Positions 1 to 5,775 of a DNA stretch of 5,941 nt are shown piece by piece. Numbering within the stretch: the stretch's first letter is position 1; each line of letters starts with the position of its first letter. The DNA comes from an uncultured Helicobacteraceae bacterium (GTDB taxonomy: Bacteria > Campylobacterota > Campylobacteria > Campylobacterales > Sulfurimonadaceae). The position numbers and the translations under genes were made by a program. The notes under the pieces are model-generated. The model was given only the letters and a program-made list of their open reading frames with translations. It did no database searches and had not been told where the DNA came from. The stretch is from NCBI GenBank assembly GCA_903903705.1, contig CAIUZU010000095.1:1-5941 (forward strand), in the 5' to 3' direction.

Positions 1-96
1 CTGCTCGAGGGAATGCCCCAAACTGGTCACGTTCCCATGACCGAAGATGGCAATCACACCGGGGAAAAGTTGCTCCTCGACTCCATCGACATCAAT
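1..96 (-). pseudogene. iolD: IolD-like fragment (trihydroxycyclohexane-dione hydrolase), N-terminal part, no start, runs off the window
   Basis: Read on the minus strand, bases 96 to 1 are open in one frame and encode about 32 residues. These include the runs IDVDGVEEQLFPGV and IAIFGHGNVTSLGHSLEQ. The DGxEE...G...IFGHGN pattern is the segment near residues 20-55 of IolD, the thiamine-diphosphate enzyme of myo-inositol catabolism. That identification is from memory of the family. The usual first 20 or so residues are missing: the frame reaches the MFS stop codon with only one lysine codon between, and there is no ATG and no ribosome binding site. GC is about 57% over bases 1-90 and codons mostly end in G or C, unlike every other gene here. 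As it stands it cannot be expressed as IolD. It is either a truncated foreign gene or a chimeric join of DNA from another organism. The identity is fairly secure; the biological reality of the join is not. Confidence 0.7.
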
Positions 97-102
97 TTTT
101 TA
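91..102. other. Composition and homology breakpoint
   Basis: GC falls abruptly from about 57% (bases 1-90) to about 27% (bases 91-180). IolD-like homology ends at about base 96 and the MFS stop codon lies at 100-102, so the two sequences meet within a few bases in an A/T run. No direct repeat, insertion-sequence end or attachment site is visible. Such a short AT-rich junction fits a non-homologous or microhomology join, whether in the cell or in library preparation or assembly. Confidence 0.65.
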
Positions 103-1305
103 TACTATATTTTTTATTTTTTGACTCTTTAGTATCCATGCAAAATAGATTCCGCCAAAGATAAACCCTAAACCCATCAAAAACGTTATAAACTCAAGCG
201 AATAGCTATTTGTTGCCAAAAAGCCAATCATGTAAGAGGTAAACGCTGCCGAGCTTAAAAAGAGCATATCATTATATGCCACGATTCGTCCGTAATATTT
301 AGCATCAATATTTTTTTGCAGAAGCGTATATGTGTAAGACCATAATGTAGTCGTAAAAAGCCCTACAATTACGCTTGCAAATATTGACATGTAAAAATTT
401 TTCATTAAAAATGCCCAGAGCCAAATAGCTAAAGCCTGAAAAATAAAAATATATACAAGCCTTTTGTTATTGACCCATCTGCTAAGAATCATAGGTCCTA
501 TAACCAAGCCGATAGCTCTTGAAGCATGTAGAAGTCCAAGAGCTAATGAAGTTGCAATTATAGAGGCATAATATTTATCTACCATTAAAGCAACAAGGGC
601 ATCAAAGGCGGTAAGCCCGACAAATGCATGCATGAGCATCAAGTGAACTGCATGCGGCGCTCTTTTTAGGTATTTAAAAGTATCACCCATCATCTGCAGC
701 AAATTCTCTTCGCTTTTGATAAATTCTACTTTGATATCTAGCTTATAAAGTAGCCAAAAACCAATAATAAACATAAGCGCATCCAAAATAAAAGCCATCT
801 TGATTCCAAACCAAAAAACAGCAAATCCGCTTAGTGCCATCCCAAGCGTATATGAAAATGACCATATAACGGAGTGGATCTCATTTGCCTTTTGCAATTT
901 ATCTCCATCAAGAAGCTTTGGCAAAAGTGACATCTCGGTCGTAAAATAAAAACTAGCTGCCGCCATTTTAATAAATATGAGCGTATACAAAAGCCATAAA
1001 TCTGAGATATCATTTACAAAAACTAAAAACAGAGTTGCAAATATCTCAAATGCAATCAAAATAAGCATAAGTCTTTTTGGCTTTATGCTATCAATGATAG
1101 AGCCTGAAAATGGAGCTTGTATAACACCTGATAGAAAATGAAGCATCGCCGTAAATGCCACTATTTCGGCTGAAACTCTCATCTCTAAAAGAAGCGTATA
1201 AATAGCAACATTACTAAACCATGCCCCAAAATATGCAATAAGCTGTATGGTAGAGAGCCGCCTAAATATAGGCTCTGACCTTATTAAATTTATGTATTCA
1301 TTCAT
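100..1305 (-). CDS. MFS transporter, 12 transmembrane helices (MFS_3/EntS-like)
   Basis: This encodes a 401-residue integral inner-membrane protein of the major facilitator superfamily, a secondary transporter that most likely exports a small molecule. About twelve hydrophobic segments can be placed, near residues 18-40, 47-67, 79-98, 103-125, 145-166, 168-188, 220-242, 253-275, 282-301, 304-327, 343-365 and 369-391. The loop between helices 2 and 3 carries the MFS motif A signature in the form GSIIDSIKPKR (68-78), and a weaker copy (GPMILSRWVNNKR) lies between helices 8 and 9. The stretch LPKLLDGDKLQKANEIHSV around residue 128 resembles the MFS_3 group, which includes EntS, so drug or metabolite efflux is plausible, but the substrate cannot be read from the sequence. 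I start it at the ATG at 1305. The frame stays open to a TTG at 1332, but that would add only MFFYDTLAF, with no ribosome binding site. The ATG at 1305 also lacks a clear Shine-Dalgarno sequence. The gene is divergent from flaG, with no sign of shared function. Confidence 0.85.
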   Translation of the reverse strand: MNEYINLIRSEPIFRRLSTIQLIAYFGAWFSNVAIYTLLLEMRVSAEIVAFTAMLHFLSGVIQAPFSGSIIDSIKPKRLMLILIAFEIFATLFLVFVNDISDLWLLYTLIFIKMAAASFYFTTEMSLLPKLLDGDKLQKANEIHSVIWSFSYTLGMALSGFAVFWFGIKMAFILDALMFIIGFWLLYKLDIKVEFIKSEENLLQMMGDTFKYLKRAPHAVHLMLMHAFVGLTAFDALVALMVDKYYASIIATSLALGLLHASRAIGLVIGPMILSRWVNNKRLVYIFIFQALAIWLWAFLMKNFYMSIFASVIVGLFTTTLWSYTYTLLQKNIDAKYYGRIVAYNDMLFLSSAAFTSYMIGFLATNSYSLEFITFLMGLGFIFGGIYFAWILKSQKIKNIV

Positions 1306-1310
1306 AAATG

Positions 1311-1323
1311 CAAGGGTATCATA
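1311..1323 (-). promoter_or_regulatory. Possible sigma-70 -10 element for the MFS gene
   Basis: On the minus strand a TATGAT hexamer (1323-1318) follows a long T-rich tract (about 1324-1350). Campylobacterota sigma-70 promoters typically have a T-rich upstream region and no conserved -35 box. Start of transcription would be expected near 1311, leaving a leader of only about six bases before the ATG at 1305. That would agree with the lack of a Shine-Dalgarno sequence, but the call rests on one hexamer in AT-rich DNA. Confidence 0.35.
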
Positions 1324-1355
1324 AAAAAACAAAACAAAAAATTTACTTTTTTTAT

Positions 1356-1382
1356 TAAAGTTATTTTTTCTTGTGTCGATTT
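1356..1382 (+). promoter_or_regulatory. Sigma-28 (FliA) promoter of flaG
   Basis: TAAAGTTA (1356-1363), an 11-base spacer and GTCGATTT (1375-1382) match the FliA consensus TAAAGTTT-N11-GCCGATAA, with seven of eight bases in the -35 box, the central CGAT core of the -10 box and exact spacing. The predicted transcript starts near 1388-1390, about 35 bases before the flaG ATG. A sigma-28 promoter is what is expected for a late flagellar gene, so sequence and context support each other. Confidence 0.75.
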
Positions 1383-1422
1383 GGTGAGTAATAAATAGTA
1401 TTCTTTAGAAAAGGAGTAGGTT

Positions 1423-1791
1423 ATGGATGGCATAGCGAATGTTGCAAAGCAACAACAAACTCAAATGAGGTCAGCGCAAGCGGAACAAGTTCAGGTACAA
1501 CAGCCGAAGCAGGTTGATTTGGTTAAAGAGATACAAAAAGAAACCACAAGCGGATCTGTTAAGATAGATTCAAAAGAGAAGGTTCAAGATTTGGTGGAAC
1601 AGCTAAACAGAGCTTTAGCTCCTATGAATACAAATATAAAATTTGGAGTTGACCAACAGAATATTTTCTATGTTTCTGTTATAGAGTCTGAGACAAGCAA
1701 AATGATAAGAAGATTCCCTGTAGAACAGGCTGCTGACTTCCTGCCAAAAATGGAAGAAGTAACAGGCATTTTATTTGATTCAAAAGGGTAA
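1423..1791 (+). CDS. flaG: Flagellar protein FlaG
   Basis: This is a 122-residue FlaG-family protein (PF03646 type), a small late flagellar protein linked to filament length and assembly in polar flagellates. The first 45 residues are low-complexity and Gln-rich (QQQTQMRSAQAEQVQVQQPKQ at 10-30), the usual variable head. The conserved domain occupies about 50-122: VEQLNRAL (58-65), NIKFGVD (71-77), the core TSKMIRRFPVEQ (91-102), which corresponds to the family's TGEVIRQIPPEE, and the terminal GILFD (115-119). Length is typical. The start is secure: AAGGAG at 1411-1416 lies six bases before the ATG. It has its own sigma-28 promoter and appears monocistronic; fliD and fliS, which often follow flaG, are absent and the next gene is yebC. 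Its exact molecular role is unsettled in the family, although the family assignment is firm. Confidence 0.93.
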   Translation: MDGIANVAKQQQTQMRSAQAEQVQVQQPKQVDLVKEIQKETTSGSVKIDSKEKVQDLVEQLNRALAPMNTNIKFGVDQQNIFYVSVIESETSKMIRRFPVEQAADFLPKMEEVTGILFDSKG

Positions 1792-1803
1792 ATGCCCTTT
1801 TGA
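1780..1803 (+). terminator. Hairpin spanning the flaG stop codon
   Basis: TCAAAAGGG (1780-1788) and CCCTTTTGA (1795-1803) form a perfect 9-bp stem with a 6-base loop that contains the TAA stop codon of flaG. Three G-C pairs close the loop and the T residues lie in the 3' arm rather than after it, with no proper T-run downstream. It could act as a weak terminator or as a 3' stabilising structure for the flaG mRNA. The inverted repeat is certain; the function is inferred. Confidence 0.5.
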
Positions 1804-1882
1804 TATACCAATTCTGAAAATAAATTCGCTTTTATAAATCTCTTCTATATTTACTCGAAAAAAATTACCTAACTTCCGATAC

Positions 1883-1945
1883 AAAACCATAAAAATAAAT
1901 AATAATTTTTGATAATAGTGCGAAGTGCTATTTTATGGGTTTTTT
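1883..1945 (+). repeat. AT-rich inverted repeat with inner hairpin and T-run, possible second flaG terminator
   Basis: AAAACCATAAAA (1883-1894) is complementary to TTTTATGGGTTTT (1931-1943) apart from one extra G. Inside it, AATAGTGC (1914-1921) can pair with GTGCTATT (1925-1932) around a GAA loop, with two G-U pairs, and the two structures compete for bases 1931-1932. The right arm ends in a run of six T (1940-1945). The arrangement could terminate flaG transcripts about 130-150 bases after the gene, before the yebC promoter. The stem is AT-rich and its loop long, so this is tentative. Confidence 0.35.
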
Positions 1946-1975
1946 ACAGTTTTCTATACTTTTGGCAGGGGGATG

Positions 1976-1984
1976 TGCTATTAT
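1976..1984 (+). promoter_or_regulatory. Extended -10 promoter of yebC
   Basis: TG-C-TATTAT at 1976-1984 matches the extended -10 form TGnTATAAT with one mismatch. No good -35 hexamer is present at the usual distance (around 1956-1961), but the upstream stretch is T-rich, which is normal for Campylobacterota sigma-70 promoters. Transcription would start near 1991, giving yebC a leader of about 60 bases. That leader contains a small palindrome, ATGCTTAAAAGCAT, at 2012-2025. Confidence 0.55.
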
Positions 1985-2049
1985 ACATTTTTGATTTTTA
2001 AACGAGTCTAAATGCTTAAAAGCATATAAAAAGATGTAAAGGATAACGG

Positions 2050-2760
2050 ATGGGTAGAGCTTTTGAATATAGAAAAGCATCAAAACTAAAAAGATGGGGA
2101 GCGATGTCGACGCTGTTTCCCAAACTTGGAAAAATAATTACTATGGCTGCAAAAGAGGGTGGAACAGACCCTGATATGAATGCTAGACTTCGCACGGCAA
2201 TTCTGAATGCAAAAGCTGAAAATATGCCAAAAGATAACATTGAAGCGGCTATTAAAAGAGCAACTGCCAAAGATACTGCAAGCATGTTAGAAGTGAATTT
2301 TGAAGGAAAAGCTCCGCACGGCGTACAACTATTTATAGAGTGTATGACGGACAACAACACAAGAACAGTTGCAAATGTAAAAAATATACTAACTAAACAT
2401 GGCGGAGAGATGCTTACAAAAGGCTCTTTAGAGTTTATGTTTGATAGAAAAGCACTTTTTGAATTTCCTCTAAAGAGCGGCATGGACATAGAAGAGCTTG
2501 AGCTTGAGCTTATTGATGCAGGATTGGAAGAGATAGAAGCTGAGGACGGCATTGTTATGGTAACGGCCGATTATACTAGTTTTGGTGCTATAAACAGCGC
2601 ATTAGAAAATATGGGAATTGAGATTACAAAAGCCAACCTAGAAAGAATGCCAAATACACCTATAACCATTACGGAAGCTCAACAGGCAGAAATAGATAAA
2701 ATTTTAAACAAGCTTGAAGATGACGAGGATGTTCAAAAAGTATTTACAAATATAGCATAA
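2050..2760 (+). CDS. yebC: YebC/PmpR (TACO1) family protein
   Basis: A 236-residue cytosolic protein of the YebC/PmpR/TACO1 family. Members were long annotated as transcriptional regulators; more recent work on YebC2 proteins and TACO1 points to a translation factor that helps ribosomes through proline-rich stretches. Family landmarks run the full length: [14 protein letters not shown] (58-71), [13 protein letters not shown] (99-111), [10 protein letters not shown] (125-134) and the acidic C-terminal [14 protein letters not shown] (222-235), covering the three expected domains. The N-terminus [20 protein letters not shown] differs from the canonical MAGHSKWANIKHRKA start and resembles the Helicobacter form as I remember it. 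The ATG is preceded by AAGGA at 2039-2043, six bases upstream. It has its own predicted promoter and ends just before a strong hairpin, so it is probably monocistronic. The family call is firm. Whether it acts on translation or transcription here cannot be read from the sequence. Confidence 0.95.
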   Translation: MGRAFEYRKASKLKRWGAMSTLFPKLGKIITMAAKEGGTDPDMNARLRTAILNAKAENMPKDNIEAAIKRATAKDTASMLEVNFEGKAPHGVQLFIECMTDNNTRTVANVKNILTKHGGEMLTKGSLEFMFDRKALFEFPLKSGMDIEELELELIDAGLEEIEAEDGIVMVTADYTSFGAINSALENMGIEITKANLERMPNTPITITEAQQAEIDKILNKLEDDEDVQKVFTNIA

Positions 2761-2764
2761 AGAC

Positions 2765-2787
2765 GATAGAGTAAAATTTACTCTATC
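2765..2787. terminator. Bidirectional terminator between yebC and gspF
   Basis: GATAGAGTAAA (2765-2775) and TTTACTCTATC (2777-2787) form a perfect 11-bp inverted repeat around a single A, in practice a stem of 9-10 bp with a 3-5 base loop. It starts four bases after the yebC stop codon and its right end is the last base of the gspF stop codon. On the plus strand it is followed by TATTTTCTT; on the minus strand by GTCTTTATG. Placed between converging genes, it probably ends both transcripts, more convincingly yebC's. Confidence 0.7.
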
Positions 2788-4034
2788 TATTTTCTTCCTT
2801 GAACGGCATTCCCCATGTCCCACATAGGCAAGAAAATACCAAGCGCTAGTAAAATAACCATACCTGCAAGTATAAGCAGCATAATCGGCTCGATCGCCTC
2901 TGAGAGACCATCGATAATAGCATCAAATCTCATCTTGTAGTACTGAGCAACCTTACTTACCATTGTGTCTAAAGTACCGCTGTCTTCACCTGCACTCACC
3001 ATCTGAATAATCATATTTTCAAACAGCTTTGTATCTTTTAATCCCTCATGTAAAGATGAACCTTTCTCAACTGCAACCCGCACTGAAGAGAGTTTTGCTT
3101 TTAACGGAAGATTGTCTATCATTGAAATTGCCGTGTCAAGTGCTTCAGCAATGGGAATTCCGGCACGAATTAATTCTGAAAAAACAAGAGTAAAGCGGCT
3201 GAGTGTTGCAAACATAATAATATTTTTAATCAAATATATTTTTAATAAAACTTCATGCCACCCATATCTGATACTTTTAGAATTATTTATAAGATACTTA
3301 AATATAGAAAAAGAGATAAATAAGAGTGCAAGTACATATAAACCGTAGTTGTTAAAAAGATGTTCCAGTTTTAATAAAATCTTAGTCGGCAAAGGCAATT
3401 CTGCATTTAGTTTTTCAAACATATTTTTAAAATTTGGAACAACATAAGAAATCAGTACGGTAAAAGCTACTGCCATGGCTACCATAACATTTCTCGGGTA
3501 TGCCATTGCTTTTTTAAACTTAACAACATTTGCTCGGATCTCTTCAAGCATATCGGCAAGGGAATAGAGAGAATCATCTAAATTACCGGTTTTCTCTCCA
3601 AGTTGAACCATCGCTATCGCTAAATTACCTAGTTCAAAACGGAAATTTTCCATAGATTTTGAAAGAGAGTGCCCTGAGTTAATATCTTCTGATAATTTGC
3701 CGAAAACTAATTTTAAATTTTGATCCGTAGTTGATTTTGCAATTTCACACAGCGAGTCATAGATGGATATACCGGCATTCGTCATAACTGCCAATTGTCT
3801 AATAGAGGCTATAAGAGCATCCGGTCTGATTTTTCGTTTTCTCATATTGCCAAAGAGATTTGTTTTAAATCTTTTAAACTGCGATTCTAAAGGTTCTGCT
3901 TCTTCTACAATTTTAATTATTATTCCAGAATGCTTGAGTTTTGCGAGATCATTAGCCTTTTTTCTATCTTCAGCCAATATTCCTACTTGCTCTTTTTTGC
4001 CTTTTGAGAGTATTGTTGCTACAAAGTATTTCAC
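2787..4034 (-). CDS. gspF: Type II secretion/type IV pilus-like inner-membrane platform protein (GspF/PilC/CtsF family)
   Basis: A 415-residue polytopic inner-membrane protein that forms the platform on which the cytosolic ATPase drives pseudopilus or pilus assembly. It has the standard plan: a short N-terminal domain (1-60), a first T2SF domain (about 75-198) with RQLAVMTNAGISIYDSL (79-95) and GEKTGNLDDSL (146-156), and a second copy (about 278-400) with SRFTLVFSELIRAGIPIAEAL (279-299, given in full family order) and GEDSGTL (349-355). Membrane segments lie near 183-203, 228-250 and 381-402, and the C-terminus has the usual LGIFLPMWDMGNAVQG form. The start is GTG, overlapping the TAG stop of the ATPase gene by one base, which implies translational coupling and an equal supply of the two partners. 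Length is normal for the family. Operon position suggests the competence version (CtsF), but the sequence alone does not separate it from GspF or PilC. Confidence 0.92.
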   Translation of the reverse strand: MKYFVATILSKGKKEQVGILAEDRKKANDLAKLKHSGIIIKIVEEAEPLESQFKRFKTNLFGNMRKRKIRPDALIASIRQLAVMTNAGISIYDSLCEIAKSTTDQNLKLVFGKLSEDINSGHSLSKSMENFRFELGNLAIAMVQLGEKTGNLDDSLYSLADMLEEIRANVVKFKKAMAYPRNVMVAMAVAFTVLISYVVPNFKNMFEKLNAELPLPTKILLKLEHLFNNYGLYVLALLFISFSIFKYLINNSKSIRYGWHEVLLKIYLIKNIIMFATLSRFTLVFSELIRAGIPIAEALDTAISMIDNLPLKAKLSSVRVAVEKGSSLHEGLKDTKLFENMIIQMVSAGEDSGTLDTMVSKVAQYYKMRFDAIIDGLSEAIEPIMLLILAGMVILLALGIFLPMWDMGNAVQGRK

Positions 4035-5767
4035 TATTTTGCTACTCTTAAAATTTCTTCCAAGCTAGTTATGCCATCAAGAGCTTTATTGATTCCATTT
4101 TCAAAAAGTCCTACAAACCCATCTTGAACTGCTTGCGCATGGAGAATTTCCATTGATACGCCTTTTGCAATAAGAGATGACATCTTTTCATCAACGACTA
4201 AAACTTCACAAATCATCTCTCTACCCATATAGCCGGTTTCATTACACTCTTTACACCCTTTTCCGATGTAAAATTTGCTATTTGGCGGAACTAGGTGTTT
4301 TAGATCTTCAACTGCTGATGCCGGAATTTTATCCTCTGTTTTACAGTTAAGACAAATTTTTCTTACAAGTCTTTGAGCTTGTATCGCAACTAAAGAACCG
4401 CTAATTAGATATGAGGCTACACCCATGTCTACCATACGAGTAATTGCGCTTATAGCGTCGTTTGTATGTAGTGTAGAAATTACCAAGTGTCCTGTAAGTG
4501 CGGCTTTTACCGCAATTTCCAATGTTTCAGAATCACGAATTTCACCAATCATAATCTTATCCGGATCTTGTCTTAGAATTGAGCGAAGAGCCGCAGCAAA
4601 AGTTAATCCTACTTTTGGATTAACCTGAACTTGTTGTATAAGATTCATCCTGTACTCTACAGGATCTTCAACGGTTATAACTTTATCCTCAACATTTCTA
4701 AGTTCATTTAATGCACCGTAGAGAGTCGTTGTTTTACCGCTTCCGGTTGGACCGGTAACGAGTATAATGCCATAAGGAGTTTTAAGTGCTTTTAAAAATT
4801 TTTGATAACTTGCGTTGTCCATTCCTGCATCTTCAAGTTTAACAAGTGCTTTTTGTTTATCAAGAACACGCATAACGATAGACTCACCGTATAAAACAGG
4901 AAGAGTAGATATACGAAAATCATACTCTCTTGCACCTACCAATGTCGAAAAACGCCCATCTTGCGGTTTTCTTTTCTCAGCAATGTCAAGATTTGAGAGC
5001 AGTTTTAGTCTTGAGGCAAGTGGAGGATAAATGTCTTTCTCAAAAATAAATATCTCTATGAGTTTTCCATCAACACGAGTGCGGACAACACAGTTTTTTT
5101 CAGTAGGCTCAATATGTACGTCACTTGCGCGATTTTTAATACAAGCATGTAAAATAACATCGATGAGAAGTAAAATGGAAGACGCTTCTTGTTGTTCATC
5201 TATGGAATTAATAGAGTTCAGTTCATCTCTGATTTTTTTTACTAAGCCTTTTACGCTGTCTTTTAGTTCTACTTTGAAGAGATATGACTCAATCTGCTTT
5301 TTGGTTGCAACTGCCATTTTAATCGGTTTTCTTGGAAAAAGTCTCTGCAACGACTCTTGAGCTTGAATATCCAAAGGATCACTAAAGGCTATTGTTATGC
5401 TCATATCATCTTCAGAAACAGGCAAAGCATTATATTTTTTAAGTTGAGAAAGTGATATCTTCTCTGTAAGTTTATAATCCATATCTATAGAATCTAAATC
5501 AAGAAACAGAATATTTTGTTTTTGGGCTAATTTGAAAAGAACATCTTTTTCTTGGATATAGTCATAATCTTCTATAATAGATAAGTCATATTCACCGCTC
5601 TGAATTTTGTCCACAATGAAACGGATAAGCCTGTCCATCGTCATAAATCCGGATATTGTTATATCTCTAAGAATAAGGTTACTAGCAAGACCTTTAGCAA
5701 TCAACCTATCAACTTGGCTCTTCATGATTGAGCCGTTAGCCAATAAATCTGATGTTATCCTATCCAT
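4034..5767 (-). CDS. gspE: Type II secretion/type IV pilus-like assembly ATPase (GspE/PilB/CtsE family)
   Basis: A 577-residue cytosolic hexameric ATPase that powers assembly of a pseudopilus or pilus. The N-terminal half (1-165) has the GspE/MshE N-domain pattern, including LSQLKKYNALPVSEDDMSI and the FSDPLDI segment (128-134). The core has ASDVHIEP (214-221), Walker A GPTGSGKT (339-346), the Asp box ITVEDPVEYR (364-373), Walker B IMIGEIRD (405-412) and the His box HLVISTLHTNDA (427-438). A zinc-binding tetracysteine module follows, C472-x2-C475 and C505-x2-C508, marking the GspE/PilB assembly class rather than PilT retraction ATPases. All catalytic motifs are intact. The ATG is preceded by TAGGA, whose TAG is the stop of the upstream gene, eight bases away. 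It is cotranscribed with the platform gene downstream. The order unknown-ATPase-platform recalls ctsX-ctsE-ctsF of Campylobacter natural transformation; that functional assignment is inferred. Confidence 0.94.
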   Translation of the reverse strand: MDRITSDLLANGSIMKSQVDRLIAKGLASNLILRDITISGFMTMDRLIRFIVDKIQSGEYDLSIIEDYDYIQEKDVLFKLAQKQNILFLDLDSIDMDYKLTEKISLSQLKKYNALPVSEDDMSITIAFSDPLDIQAQESLQRLFPRKPIKMAVATKKQIESYLFKVELKDSVKGLVKKIRDELNSINSIDEQQEASSILLLIDVILHACIKNRASDVHIEPTEKNCVVRTRVDGKLIEIFIFEKDIYPPLASRLKLLSNLDIAEKRKPQDGRFSTLVGAREYDFRISTLPVLYGESIVMRVLDKQKALVKLEDAGMDNASYQKFLKALKTPYGIILVTGPTGSGKTTTLYGALNELRNVEDKVITVEDPVEYRMNLIQQVQVNPKVGLTFAAALRSILRQDPDKIMIGEIRDSETLEIAVKAALTGHLVISTLHTNDAISAITRMVDMGVASYLISGSLVAIQAQRLVRKICLNCKTEDKIPASAVEDLKHLVPPNSKFYIGKGCKECNETGYMGREMICEVLVVDEKMSSLIAKGVSMEILHAQAVQDGFVGLFENGINKALDGITSLEEILRVAK

Positions 5768-5775
5768 AATATTTC

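Noticed and set aside
1..140. Open plus-strand frame opposite the IolD fragment, reading into the MFS 3' end
   Set aside because: It shows no recognisable motif and crosses the composition break, whereas the minus-strand frame matches IolD over its whole length. It is a shadow frame.
1302..1322. Six-codon upstream frame (ATG ATA CCC TTG CAT TTA TGA) whose stop overlaps the MFS start codon on the minus strand
   Set aside because: Its ATG lies inside the proposed -10 hexamer and has no ribosome binding site. A short frame of this kind is easily found by chance.
1963..1979. Possible sigma-54 promoter (TTGGCAG...GTGCT) before yebC
   Set aside because: The distance between the GG and GC elements is 13 bases instead of 12, which sigma-54 does not tolerate well, and yebC is not an expected target. 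The overlapping extended -10 fits better.
1792..2049. Possible tRNA, small RNA gene or CRISPR repeat in the flaG-yebC spacer
   Set aside because: No cloverleaf, no CCA-type 3' end and no regularly spaced repeats beyond the single pair of GTGCTATT. Terminator-like and promoter elements account for what is seen.
2016..2552. A 178-codon open frame antisense to yebC
   Set aside because: The translation is rich in serine runs and hydrophobic stretches of the kind produced by reading Glu/Lys-rich coding DNA backwards. There is no ribosome binding site, and yebC on the other strand is conserved throughout.
3112..5360. Several open plus-strand frames of 67-109 codons opposite gspF and gspE
   Set aside because: None shows a ribosome binding site, conserved motif or plausible composition, and all lie opposite strongly conserved coding sequence.
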